A stretch of DNA of 64,000 nt from Monoplex corrugatus (taxonomy: Eukaryota; Mollusca; Gastropoda; Littorinimorpha; Ranellidae), in contig CM060305.1 of the NCBI GenBank assembly GCA_030674185.1, forward strand, positions 167,688,736-167,752,735, written 5' to 3'. Below are positions 32,256 through 43,735 of the stretch, piece after piece. The notes beneath the pieces were generated by a model that made no database searches, was not told the origin of the DNA, and worked only from the letters and a program-made list of their open reading frames with translations. Both the position numbers and the translations under genes were made by a program. Each line of letters starts with the position of its first letter. Within the stretch, counting starts at the first letter, position 1.

Positions 32256-33850
32256 GTCTCACCTGTCGGCGTCACCGGGAACAGTGTTGGCCGCTGCACA
32301 TGATGTCCTCACAAGTTGCCTCCAGCACTCTCGATCTTGGCTAAGTCTGACCACCTCCTGGAGTTTCTTGCCACTGATGTTTGTGATGTTTCTAGCAAGT
32401 GATGCAGGTGGCCGTCCTCTGTTTCTCTTTCCTTCCACTTTACCTTGGAGGACAGTGGACATCAAGTCTGTTCTTTCATTACGGATTGCGTGTCCAACAT
32501 ATTTCAGTTTCCTCCGTTGTATGAGTACTAGGAGCTTGCGTGTAGTACCCAACTCATTCAGTATGCTTTCATTTGAGCGCCTATCCGTCCATCTGACCCT
32601 CAGCAGTCTTCGGTAAAACCACAGCTCTGCTGCTCCCACTCGTCTTTCATCCTCTTTCTTCATTGTCCATGCCTCGCAGCCGTATAACATCACTGGCCAG
32701 ACAAGACATTTTAAGAGTTTTATCTTAAGGTCTGCTGTTATGCTGTGGTCTTTCCAAATATTGTTCAATTGAACCATACTGTTCTTGGCCATTCCAATTC
32801 TCATCTTTATGTCTTTTGAGCATGTTCCATCGTGTGTCTTGACTGAACCTAAATATCTAAAGTCCTTGACATTTTCTAGAGGGACTTGGTTTAGCATGAT
32901 CTGGTCCTGTCTAGTGTTATATTTGCCTGCAACATGCATAACCTTTGTCTTCTTTGAATTTAAGTCCAGCCCAGCTGCCTTTCCAACCCGGTCTACCCTG
33001 TTCAGGATCCTCCTAGAGCCTGTAATGTTGTCTGCCAGTAATCCTGTGTCATCTGCGTAGCGTAAATTTGACAGGTTTCTACCACCAATATTTACTCCCA
33101 TGTCTTCTATGTCTGCTTCTCTCATAATATGTTCAGTGTATATGCTGAAGAGATGTGGAGACAGGATGCAACCTTGCCTTACCCCTTTAGTGATGTTAAA
33201 AAATTTGCAGTTTTGATTATTCCATCTGATTGTTGCTTTTTGATCATTATATAATGAAGCTATGAGGGAAACCAGATGTCTTGGAAAACCCATTTTGATC
33301 ATGAAGTGGAAAAGACTTTGGTGAATCACGCTATCAAACGCTTTGCTGTAGTCAATGAAAACGATGAACATCTCTTGGTCTGTGTTTCTAATCTTTTCTA
33401 TCAATATCTGGAGTACAAACAGCATATCTATTGTTCCCCTGTTTTTCCTATAGCCTGCCTGACAGTCGGATAGCTCTTCCTCTACTTTTGGCTTTAACCT
33501 GTTTAAAATTATTATCAGCAGTATTTTACTGGCATGACTGATCAGTGCAATTGTTCTATAATTGTTGCAGTCTTTGACATTTCCACTCTTATGTAACATG
33601 ACAAATTCTTGGAGCTTCCAGTCTGTAGGCCATTGACAAGTCTTCCATATCTTGCAGCATAAGTGATGCATTACTTTGAGTCCACCATCACCTGAGTGTT
33701 TCAACAACTCTCCAGGAATATTGTCAAGACCAGGAGACTTTCTGCATTTTAGATCTTTAATGGCAGATTCAACTTCGCTGAGCAGAGGTTCAGGTTCCGT
33801 ATCTCCAGGGGTCAATTCCAAATTTGGCTCTAAATTATTTTCATGGCTGT
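32256..33850 (-). mobile_element. RTE-like LINE, 5'-truncated, inserted in minisatellite
   Basis: Carries RT and the C-terminal region but no apurinic-type endonuclease. The minus 3' end runs CCCGGTGACGCCGACAGGTG with a short GACAGGTGA repeat. Its 5' end stops exactly at the minisatellite, as expected for incomplete target-primed reverse transcription. Confidence 0.85.
32259..33821 (-). CDS. Reverse transcriptase fragment, 520 open codons, no endonuclease
   Basis: RT motifs appear in order: KCRKSPGLDNIPGELLKHSG (motif 0), CNNYRTIALISHASKILLII (1), DCQAGYRKNRGTIDMLFVLQ (2a), FIVFIDYSKAFDSV (A), TKGVRQGCILSPHLFSIYTE (B), LRYADDTGLLADN (C, YADD at 33048-33059), GLDLNSKKTKVMHV (D) and FRYLG (E). 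The thumb/C-terminal part shows MLYGCEAWTMKKEDERR, LWFYRRLLRVRWTDRRSNES and GKVEGKRNRGRP. The assigned first codon is TTG, so it is not a true start: the frame is open upstream to the element's truncated edge. The catalytic residues look intact, but no promoter or endonuclease remains. The clade (RTE-like) is inferred from the C-terminal style. Confidence 0.9.
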   Translation of the reverse strand: MELTPGDTEPEPLLSEVESAIKDLKCRKSPGLDNIPGELLKHSGDGGLKVMHHLCCKIWKTCQWPTDWKLQEFVMLHKSGNVKDCNNYRTIALISHASKILLIIILNRLKPKVEEELSDCQAGYRKNRGTIDMLFVLQILIEKIRNTDQEMFIVFIDYSKAFDSVIHQSLFHFMIKMGFPRHLVSLIASLYNDQKATIRWNNQNCKFFNITKGVRQGCILSPHLFSIYTEHIMREADIEDMGVNIGGRNLSNLRYADDTGLLADNITGSRRILNRVDRVGKAAGLDLNSKKTKVMHVAGKYNTRQDQIMLNQVPLENVKDFRYLGSVKTHDGTCSKDIKMRIGMAKNSMVQLNNIWKDHSITADLKIKLLKCLVWPVMLYGCEAWTMKKEDERRVGAAELWFYRRLLRVRWTDRRSNESILNELGTTRKLLVLIQRRKLKYVGHAIRNERTDLMSTVLQGKVEGKRNRGRPPASLARNITNISGKKLQEVVRLSQDRECWRQLVRTSCAAANTVPGDADR

Positions 33851-34376
33851 CACGAAATTATGTTCTGTACAGGAGTTGGATTTTGACTTCCTCTCACGAA
33901 ACTATGTTCTGTACAGGAGTTGGATTTTGACTTCCTCTCACGAAACTATGTTCTGTACAGGAGTTGGATTTTGACTTCCTCTCACGAAACTATGTTCTGT
34001 ACAGGAGTTGGATTTTGACTTCCTCTCACGAAACTATGTTCTGTACAGGAGTTGGATTTTGACTTCCTCTCACGAAACTATGTTCTGTACAGGAGTTGGA
34101 TTTTGACTTCCTCTCACAAAAATATGTTCTGTACAGGAGTTGGATTTTGACTTCCTCTCACGAAACTATGTTCTGTGGGGAATGTCTGTCAGTAAGACTG
34201 ATGAAAGCTTTCCACTAATTCAGACCTAGAATTACACCACAGCTGACCAAAACACAAACTGGTCCAAACATTTCGGCAGGTCCACTGCAAAGAATAAATC
34301 GTTCGACAGAAACGTGCACTGCTATAGTACATGACCTGTGACATCTGGATCAGTGAAGACACGGGATATAACGCCT

Positions 34377-34545
34377 TTCAGTTTCACTTTCAATTTCTCA
34401 AGATGACGTCTCCGCGCTTGGAACGAATTCCATACGCACTAACGTCATAGATGCCATGTGATGGAGAAGATCCAGAATGATCACGACACAAGCCTTCAGT
34501 CTGCACATAAACCCACGAGCTGGCCAGGTCTTGAGGTCTTAACTA
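34377..34545 (+). repeat. IR-S1, copy 3 (5' half)
   Basis: TTTCAATTTCTCAAGATGAC, GGAACGAATTCCATACGCAC and CATAAACCCACGAGCTGGCC match the first half of the family. Confidence 0.75.
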
Positions 34546-34595
34546 GATAGTTCCATAACCCTGGTGTCGTAGGGAAGTGAGGTAGCAGAAACCAA

Positions 34596-35165
34596 CTTTT
34601 CCCGGGACAGCACCACGAAGTTTCGCCCATCCCCTCTAGATACAACGCCATGATACTGGACAACAAGGTAAAGAGCACCACGAAGGTGGCGCCCATCCCC
34701 TCTAGATATAACGCCATGATACTGGACAACAAGGTAAAGACCACCACGAAGGCGGCGCCCATCCCCTCTAGATATAACGTCATGATACTGGACAACAAGG
34801 TAAAGACCACCACGAAGGCGGCGTCCATCCCCTCTAGATATAACGTCATGATACTGGACAACAAGGTAAAGACCACCACGAAGGCAGCGTCCATCCCCTC
34901 TAGATATAACGTCATGATACTGGACAACAAGGTAAAGACCACTACGAAGGCGGCACCCATCCCCTCTAGATATAACGTCATGATACTGGACAACAAGGTA
35001 AAGACCACTACGAAGGCGGCACCCATCCCCTCTAGATATAACGCCATGATACTGTAATGCTGGACAACAAGGTAAAGAACACTACGAAGGCGGCACCAAT
35101 CCCCTCTAGATATAACGCCATGATACTGGACAACAAGGTAAAGAGCACCACGAAGGTTTCGTCTA
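34596..35165. repeat. Minisatellite, unit 66 bp, about 8 copies
   Basis: ATGATACTGGACAACAAGGT / AAAGACCACCACGAAGGCGG / CGCCCATCCCCTCTAGATAT / AACGCC. 66 is a multiple of 3 and neither strand has a stop in one phase, so both strands show 22-residue repeats (DNKVKTTTKAAPIPSRYN and its antisense). The units contain XbaI-like TCTAGA. Most likely non-coding; no start context, splice site or flanking exon was seen. Confidence 0.95.
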
Positions 35166-35327
35166 CAGCAGAAAAAGAACATCACAAAAAACATGATTCC
35201 AAACCTCGAGTGATAATATTAAACTTTCTATCAAATGAAAACTATACCAGAACAGGCATCAGAGAAGTTTTCATACTGTCTGTGATAGTCATGGAAAAGG
35301 AGTTATCACTTAACAGTAAAATATGAA

Positions 35328-35476
35328 TTACCTGGAGGGAAATAGAACACCAGGTAGACCCAGGGAGAAAATATTGGACGGACTTGTAGATGGTTCAGGA
35401 CAGAGAGGGTACTTGCAACGACAGGGGATAAACTTGTGTAGAGGGCCATGATTGCCAACGCCATGCGGCAGGGCAC

Positions 35477-35531
<55 letters not shown>

Positions 35532-35577
35532 CGACGACGACGATGATGATGATGAAGAAGATGAAGATGATTTACCT
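35328..35577 (+). mobile_element. RTE-a LINE 3' end, copy E, with long (GAT)n tail
   Basis: CTGGAGGGAAATAGAACACC through AACGCCATGCGGCAGGGCAC, then about 90 bp of GAT/GAC trinucleotides (35479-35571). TTACCT occurs at both edges (35328-35333 and 35572-35577), a possible short duplication. The poly-Ser minus frame is an artefact of the tail. Confidence 0.8.
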
Positions 35578-36114
35578 CCCATCTACCAGCATTACTCCGT
35601 CAACGTCAACTGAGACTGAAGTGACAAATGAGAACTGACCCAATTTCAGAACTATTCATATGACCAAGATCCCAAACCAGAACCAAAAGCGAGAGAGTTA
35701 GCTTAAATCGACTTTTCAGAGATAACTTTTTAATTTCAAATCGAACAAATGTTTCTTTTTCAAGTTCTGGCTTTATGTGATCTGATAAACCGGGGTCGGA
35801 ATTCCAAAGAGAACGAAAAAGTTAAGCACGGTACAACTTTGCATGCAAACAATCACTCTGTGAACCTCTCAAGCACATTCTAATTTATTTCAGTAAATGT
35901 TGCTTTGCGTTAAGTTAAATGTGACCAAGCCATGCTAATAATCTCCCTACAGCACCGTTTGGAACCTTAAGTAAATTTCAGAAAATGTGTTAAGCCCGTT
36001 TAAACTTATCAATATTGCTGCTAACATTTAATTTTGTACGCTGATGTAGACTCAGTTTTGTACAACCCGACGGCGACAAATCGTGAACTCTTTATTGAAC
36101 ATTCCTATTAAGTC

Positions 36115-36115
<1 letters not shown>
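35578..36115. other. No recognisable gene
   Basis: AT-rich unique-looking sequence; no frame over 60 codons of interest. Confidence 0.5.
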
Positions 36116-36174
<59 letters not shown>

Positions 36175-36219
36175 GTGTGTGTGTGTGTGTGTTTGCGTGT
36201 GTGTGTTTGCGTGCGTGGT

Positions 36220-36256
<37 letters not shown>

Positions 36257-36262
36257 TGGCGC
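36116..36262. repeat. (GT)n then (TGCG)n microsatellite
   Basis: GT run passing into GTGC/GTGCGTGC tetranucleotides. Confidence 0.97.
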
Positions 36263-36464
36263 ATGCGCGTGTAGACAAAGCAAATGATTGTGTGCTTGCA
36301 CCGATACAGTTAATGCCTAACCCATATCCCATTTTTAGTGGATTTTAAAATGCATTCAGAAGCAATCAAGAAATCGTTTTTATACCACCGTAACCCCCAG
36401 AGTAAACCACAACCATCTGACTTTGTGCAATGTTCGGAATCCATGAGATTTATTGCATATGATT

Positions 36465-36940
<476 letters not shown>

Positions 36941-36954
36941 AGCATGCTACCAAA

Positions 36955-37092
36955 CACTGACCTGACAACACCAGAATGATGGAAACATTAAGACGGGCAG
37001 CGAACAGGCCAGTTTTTACTGTTTGGAGACTGGGATTGAACTCAAAACATCTGATCTTGGACCATTGCTCTATCAAAAGAACCAACCAGCGA
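36955..37092 (-). repeat. SINE-D, copy 2 (minus)
   Basis: ACACCAGAATGATGGAAACA / TTAAGACGGGCAGCGAACAG and GGGATTGAACTCAAAAC match copies at 19585 and 51150. The head (right end, minus) contains GGTTCTTTTGATAGAGCAAT, a degenerate A-box. Confidence 0.65.
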
Positions 37093-37149
37093 CGTCAAAC
37101 GTAGTCCACCTAAGGCTGAACCAAGGCATGACACTATGACAGCTGAGCT

Positions 37150-37490
37150 AATAAGCCTTGAGCATGACACTGTAAACAAATGCCTATCAATTAACATCAG
37201 CAGTCAGACACTGTAAACAAATGCCTATCAATTAACATCAGTACATGTAACAATGCTATCATAACTAGCATGACACGTAACAAATGCTATCAATTAAATC
37301 AGCATGACACTGTAAACAAATGCCTATAAATTAACATCAGCATGAAACTGTAAACAAATGCCTATCAATTAACATCAGCATGACACTGTAAACAAATGCC
37401 TATCAATTAACATCACATGACACTGTAAACAAATGCCTATCAATTAACATCAGCATGAAACTGTAAACAAATGCCTATCAATTAACATCA
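37150..37490. repeat. 38-bp minisatellite built from LINE sequence
   Basis: About 9 copies of CAGCATGACACTGTAAACAA / ATGCCTATCAATTAACAT. The second half, ACAAATGCCTATCAATTAAC followed by ATCA, is the coding strand of RTE-a (compare 9017-9042 and 37617-37643). The array passes directly into RTE-a sequence GGAAGAGAGTTTTTGA. Confidence 0.85.
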
Positions 37491-38065
37491 GGAAGAGAGT
37501 TTTTGACTGTTATATAGAACCGATAATGTTATACCAGATGGCAGATGCATATCAGAAATAGCCAGCAGAATCAGCCAAGCCAAAACAGCATTCAAGAAGA
37601 TGAAAAGCATTCTTACCAACAAATGCCCATCAATTAACACCAGGAAGAGAGTTCTTGAATGTTATATAGAACCGATAATGTTATACGGTAGTGAGGCATG
37701 GACAGTCAACAAGCAAGGCCAGAACAAGATTGAGGCAGCCGAGATGTGGTTTCTTAGAAGAATGTTGAGAGTTCCGTGGACAGCAAAGAAAACAAACGAG
37801 GCAGACACAGAAGATCATTCAAAAGGAAGATCAGAAAAGACAAGCAACATTTAGAGGCCATTTTATGAGGAAAGGGGAATTGGAGCACCTGGTCACAACA
37901 GGAAAGCTGGAGGGAAAGAGAGCACCAGGCAGACCCAGGGAAAAATATTGGACGGACTTGCAGAGTGGCGTGAGGACAGAGAAGGTGAAAGATGTGTTTG
38001 CGGCAATAAGGGATAGATGCATATGGAGGGCCATGATCGCCAACCCATGTGGCAGGGCACCTGGG
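37475..38065 (+). mobile_element. RTE-a LINE 3' part, copy C, with internal duplication
   Basis: Shows KTAFKKMKSILTNKCPSINT, RKRVLECYIEPIMLYGSEAW, AAEMWFLRRMLRVPWTAKKT and the KGELEHLVTTGKLEGKRAPG tail. The segment AATGCCTATCAATTAACATC...ATAGAACCGATAATGTTATAC occurs twice (37475-37535 and 37618-37686). The end at GGCAGGGCACCTGGGG lacks the usual GAT tail. Confidence 0.85.
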
Positions 38066-38520
38066 GCCGGATTTATGAAGGGGGCACAACTTATGCAGTG
38101 CATAAATATTTATGCCTCCGCGAGTACATAGTAATGATGACACTGTACCAGCTGAGCTAATGGGCCAGGTTCTGAATGTATACATGCATACGTATATACA
38201 TCCTTGTTCAAACATTTTTGTCCACTGGCACTCAAATGCCATCGGCACCTTTCGGAAAACAAACAGGCAGACAAACAAACAGACAGAGACACAAACGGCA
38301 GATGGCCATGGCCACTTCTCCACTGACCTTTGACTAGTGGACATGAGGCACGCAACGCCGATCAGATGGCCACAACGTCACAGCTATGTCTGTGGTCCGT
38401 GATGTGACTGTCCACGGTGTGTGGGCTGTTTTTGTTTGCATGCTGTTTGGCTCCCGTCAGTCTGTCAACAAACATGGTGACTGGGTTTGTGGTGTTGTTG
38501 GTTTTGTTTGGTGTTAAGGC
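38066..38520. other. No gene; contains a tRNA-like head
   Basis: On minus, 38128-38172 reads GGCCCATTAGCTCAGCTGGT / ACAGTGTCATCATTAC, with a perfect A-box-like TAGCTCAGCTGG, probably a SINE head fragment. The rest is unassigned. Confidence 0.5.
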
Positions 38521-39366
<846 letters not shown>

Positions 39367-39945
39367 ATTTCAGTTTCAGTTTCTCAAGATGACGTCTCCG
39401 CGCTCGGAATGACTTCCATGTGCACTAACGTCACAGGTGCCATGTGTATGGTGATCATGGCACAAACCTTAAGCCTGCACATAAACCAATGAGCTGGCCA
39501 GGTCCTGAGATCCTACGTAGTGTTTTACCCAGTACGAGTCTTGATGGAGGCAGACACAAGAAGATCATTGATAAAAAGATTAGGAAAAGACAAGCAACAT
39601 TTATGGCCATTTTATAAGGAAAGGGGAATTACAGCACCTGGTCACAACAGGAAAGCCGAAGGGAAAGAGAGCACCAGGTAGACCCAGGGAGAAAATACTG
39701 GACGGACTTGCAGCGTGGCTGAGGACAGAAAGGGTGGAAGATGTACTTGCAGCGACAATGACTTGATGCATATGGAGGGCAATGATCGCCAACGCCATGC
39801 GGCAGGGCACATGATGATGATGATGATATTTTTTCATGCTAGTACTGTATCAGCCTATCATTGGAACGATCTTGGTTACATGTAAATGACATGTATATCT
39901 ATCTTATCTTCAAAGAAAAGAACACAAAGTAAATGAATAAATAAC
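39367..39945 (+). repeat. IR-S1, copy 4, split by an RTE-a insertion
   Basis: The 5' half (39367-39535) has TCAGTTTCTCAAGATGACGT and GAGCTGGCCAGGTCCTGAG. The 3' half resumes at about 39832 with CATGCTAGTACTGTATCAGC, ATCTTGGTTACATG and TATCTTCAAAGAAAAGAACA, the same order as the unbroken 3350-3650 copy. Confidence 0.8.
39536..39831 (+). mobile_element. RTE-a LINE 3' end, copy D
   Basis: TCTTGATGGAGGCAGACACA through AACGCCATGCGGCAGGGCAC and (GAT)n. The tail frame is broken by small changes. No clear target-site duplication was found. Confidence 0.82.
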
Positions 39946-39949
39946 ACAT

Positions 39950-40190
39950 GACTTACAGGATCTTTCACGTGCGTATTTTGATGTTCTGCGTACGTATTAC
40001 AGTACACGAAAATGGTTTAGGCATTTAGGCACTGTTAGACTGCCACACTTGTCGAAACAGAAGATGGGAAAAGTCTCCACCAGTTATCCATCAAGCCAAG
40101 GTATCCAGGATGAATGGAACCCGAACTTTCCGATTTAAAGTCTGACGTTTACCCACTTGACCACTACTGCACCCAGTCAGTTTCAGTGTG
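39950..40190 (-). repeat. SINE-B, copy 3 (minus)
   Basis: On minus: GTGGTCAAGTGGGTAAACGT (A-box region), TCGGGTTCCATTCATCC (B-box region), CAGTGCCTAAATGCC and GTGAAAGATCCTGTAAGTCA. Confidence 0.78.
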
Positions 40191-40249
40191 AAGAAGTCAA
40201 AGTGATTGGAGGTGTTGGTATATATGTCGCTAATGAGATCTGGGCCAGT

Positions 40250-40855
40250 TTTAAAACTGGCCATCTCACTGTCCCATCTTAACATCATTGTTGTTCTGGT
40301 GGTGTTAGTGTACGATTAGATAAGTCCCCCTTCTTACTGTCCCATCTTAACATCATTGTAGTTCTGGTGGTGTTAGTGTACGATTAGATAAGTTCCCCCT
40401 TCTCACTGTCCCATCTTAACATCATTGTTGTTCTGGTGGTGTTAGTGTACGATTAGGTAAGTCCCCCTTCTCAATGTCCCATCTTAACATCATTGTTGTT
40501 CTGGTGGTGTCAGTGCACGATTATAGATAAGTCCCCCCCTTCCTCAACTGTTTCCCATGATTGATAACATTTTACTTGTTTGTTCTGGTGGTGTTAGTGT
40601 ACGATTACACAAGTCCCCTTCTCACTGTCCCATTTAACATCATTGTTGTTCTGGTGGTAGTAAGTGTACGATTACATAAGCCCCCCTTCTCACTGTCCCA
40701 TCTTAACACATCTTTGTAGTGATGTTCGTGGTGGAGTAAGAACAGAATAAGATAAGTCACTTTTCCCTCACTTCCCTGGGATTGTTAGCCCTGTCGGCCA
40801 TATCACAGGTGCGTGTCAACGTAAAAACTGAACCAAATCAATCAAATCTCGGCAA
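40250..40855 (+). repeat. SINE-E, copy 2, with 70-bp tandem expansion
   Basis: About seven copies of CTCACTGTCCCATCTTAACA / TCATTGTTGTTCTGGTGGTG / TTAGTGTACGATTAGATAAG / TCCCCCTTCT (40263-40735), followed by the single-copy SINE-E remainder CTTCCCTGGGATTGTTAGCC..GAACCAAATCAATCAAAT. Confidence 0.85.
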
Positions 40856-41094
40856 TTTACCGACACATTCCGCTATTGCCATTTCATAAATGCCAGATCC
40901 GTCAGACTTCAAGGTCACAACGTACATACGTACTTACGTTTTGTGAGAAAGGAGAAATCATCAGTGTGGTTTGACTCTATTCTTCCAGTCACTTTCTACA
41001 TGTACCAGGTAGGCAGGTTGATTAATCTTGTTTGTCGGTCACAGACACTCTGCTTGACATGTCAGAAAATAAACTAAAATAGCAATAAGCTAAA
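40856..41094. other. No recognisable gene
   Basis: Short unique stretch. Confidence 0.45.
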
Positions 41095-41119
41095 AGCCAC
41101 GTAAAAGATGATACCGACA

Positions 41120-41192
41120 GTCTTTTAGTTTTGAAATGATATGGCTCTGCGCAGTCGGCTGGGCTTTAAACAAAGAATAAGAATAAGAAAAA
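41120..41192 (+). repeat. IR-X end fragment (plus)
   Basis: GATATGGCTCTGCGCAGTCG / GCTGGGCTTTAAACAAAG with an AATAAG-rich tail, the only plus-strand IR-X piece. Confidence 0.65.
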
Positions 41193-42384
41193 CTCAGGCC
41201 ACGACAGATATAAGAAACGAAAAGGGTCATAAAAAAGACAAGCAATATCATGGCTGACAGTTCTGCTGCAGTCGACAGCACAGCTTGAATTTCTGTATAG
41301 AAAAGTGGAATCAAAAACAGGTGCTGGTTTCTTTGAAATGTTTTTTTTTAAAGAGTAAAAGCTGTTCTGCAAACTTCACCGTGCATCTGTCTTTGAAAGA
41401 CATTCTGCGACATTAATGAATTGTTGATTGTTATCCTATCGACCATAGAGTAGGCAGATGGAGGGATCGGCAGGAATTAAATTATTTCCTTTTCTTTCTG
41501 GAATCGGCAGGTGTTTCTTTGTTGTTGTTTTTTTAAGAACTGACGGGTGTATTGTCTTCTTAAAAGAGGGGGGGGGGGGGGATTTGCGCGTATGTTTTTT
41601 TTTTAAATTTCGTTTTGGGGACCGGCAGATATCTATTTCATGTTTTTGTTTGTTTGTTTGTTTGTTTGTTTGTGTGGCGCTTGTTTGTTTTGTTTCGGGG
41701 GTGTGATGACGGCAGGGAAAGTTTGCAGCTAACAAACATCAGAGCTGTTCGTTGTTGAAAGTAGCCAGACCCATAACATTAGTGAAGCTCAGAGGAGTTT
41801 CGGACAGCGTTCTTAATATCCACAACATCCACAAAAACCAAAAATTAAAATCTTAGATGTGGATGTGAAGAACGTGATTCAGGTTCTGATTCTGAGTCCT
41901 ATATCGACTTGTTAGAACAGCACCAGACACTGAGCCGCCTCATTAAAAATTAAAAAAAACTGATGACGCGAGATGAATGCTGAATTTAGGCTTTTTCCTC
42001 CATCAATATCGCTTTTGTCTGTCTATTTTTAGATAAACCAGGCGATTTTTTTTTTATCACATAATTATTTTGAAGGGTCTGAGAGGGAAGATGGAGGACA
42101 TTATCTGTCAGGCAGTGTTGAAGTGTGTTGTTTTGGATGTTAGACACCATGGTTTTATGTGAGGGATGGGGTACAAGGGAGTGGAAGAAAAATGATAGTG
42201 TGAAGCGTGGGTGGGAGACAGATAGCGAAACAGTGCAGGGAACAATATGGCCACAGACGCAAATAACAATTTAACCCTTGCTACATTGTCTATTGTTCTC
42301 ACTTTATTAGTGTGTCATGTGTAAGACAACTGTGAGGTGTTGGAGACTCAACTGTTAAGGATAGAAGAGGCAAGTGCGTAAGTG
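41193..42384. other. No recognisable gene; simple tracts
   Basis: Contains a G run near 41569-41581, a (TTTG)n run at 41648-41675 and T/A runs. The 99- and 82-codon frames across these have no domain. Confidence 0.5.
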
Positions 42385-43735
42385 TATGAGTCTTAACTGT
42401 GAAGTGTATGAGACTCGCCTAAAAAGTGGATAAGAGTCGCCTAAGAAGCGGATAAGACTCACCTACGCAGTGGATAAGACTCACTTAAGAAGTGGATAAG
42501 ACTCACCTAAAAAGCGGATAAGACTCACCTACGCAGTGGATAAGACTCACTTAAGAAGTGGATAAGACTCACCTAAAAAGTGGATAAGACTCACCTACCA
42601 AGTGGATAAGACTCACCTAAGAAGACTCACCTACCAAGTGGATAAGACTCACCAACAAAGTGGATAAGACTCACCTAAGAAGTGGATAAGACTCACCAAA
42701 CAAGTGGATAAGACTCACTTAAGAAGTGGTTAAGACTCATCTAAGAAGTGGATAAGACTCACCTAAGAAGTGGATAAGACTCACCTAAGAAGTGGATAAG
42801 ACTCACCTAAGAAGCGGATAAGACTCGCCTAACAAGTCGATAAGACTCACCTAACAAGTCGATAAGACTCACCTACAAAGTGGATAAGACTCACCAACAA
42901 AGTGGATAAGACTCACCTAAGAAGTGGATAAGACTCACCTAAGTAGTGGATAAGACTCATCTAAGAAGTGGATAAGACTCACCAACAAAGTGGATAAGAC
43001 TCACCTACGAAGTGGATAAGACTCGCCTAAGAAGTGGATAAGACTCGCCTAAGAAGTGGATAAGACTCGCCTAAGAAGTGGATAAGACTCACCAACAAAG
43101 TGGATAAGACTCGCCTAAGAAGCGGATAAGACTCACCTAAGAAGTGTACGAGACAGCTATGAAGCCGACGAGACTCAATTTTGACGTGCATGAGACTCAA
43201 TTGTGAAGTGCATGAGACTCAATTGTGAAGGGTATGAGACTCAATTGTGAAGTGCATGAGACTCAATTGTGAAGGGTATGAGACTCAATTGTGAAGTGCA
43301 TGAGACTCAATTGTGAAGGGTATGAGACTCAATTGTGAAGTGCATGAGACTCAATTGTGAAGGGTATGAGACTCAATTGTGAAGGGTATGAGACTCAATT
43401 GTGAAGGGTATGAGACTCAATTTTGAAGTGCATGAGACTCAATTGTGAAGTGCATGAGACTCAATTGTGAAGTGCATGAGACTCAATTGTGAAGTGCATG
43501 AGACTCAATTGTGAAGTGCATGAGACTCAATTGTGAAGGGTATGAGACTCAATTGTGAAGTTAATGAGTCTCAACTGCGGAGTGTATGAGACTCGAACTG
43601 TGAAGTGCATGACTCAGATATGATGGAAATGAAACTCAGCAGTGAAATGCATGAGAGTCAACAGTGAATTGCATGAGACTCGACTTTAAAGTGCATAGTG
43701 AAGTGTATCAGACTCAACTGTGAATGTATCAGATG
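42385..43735. repeat. 22-bp minisatellite with two subfamilies
   Basis: The left block (to about 43150) repeats GTGGATAAGACTCACCTAAGAA. The right block (43150-43570) repeats GTGCATGAGACTCAATTGTGAA, alternating with GGGTATGAGAC. A decayed fringe runs to 43735. Both share GAGACTCA/AAGACTCA phase and length, so they derive from one ancestor unit. Confidence 0.95.

Larger units (their letters stand above)
32185..34178. repeat. 44-bp minisatellite split by a LINE
   Basis: Unit: GAAACTATGTTCTGTACAGG / AGTTGGATTTTGACTTCCTC / TCAC. One to two copies lie at 32185-32255 and about seven at 33850-34178. The 1.6-kb LINE at 32256-33850 interrupts the array; the text before it ends GACTTCTCTCAC and resumes after it with CACGAAATTATGTTC. 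Confidence 0.85.
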
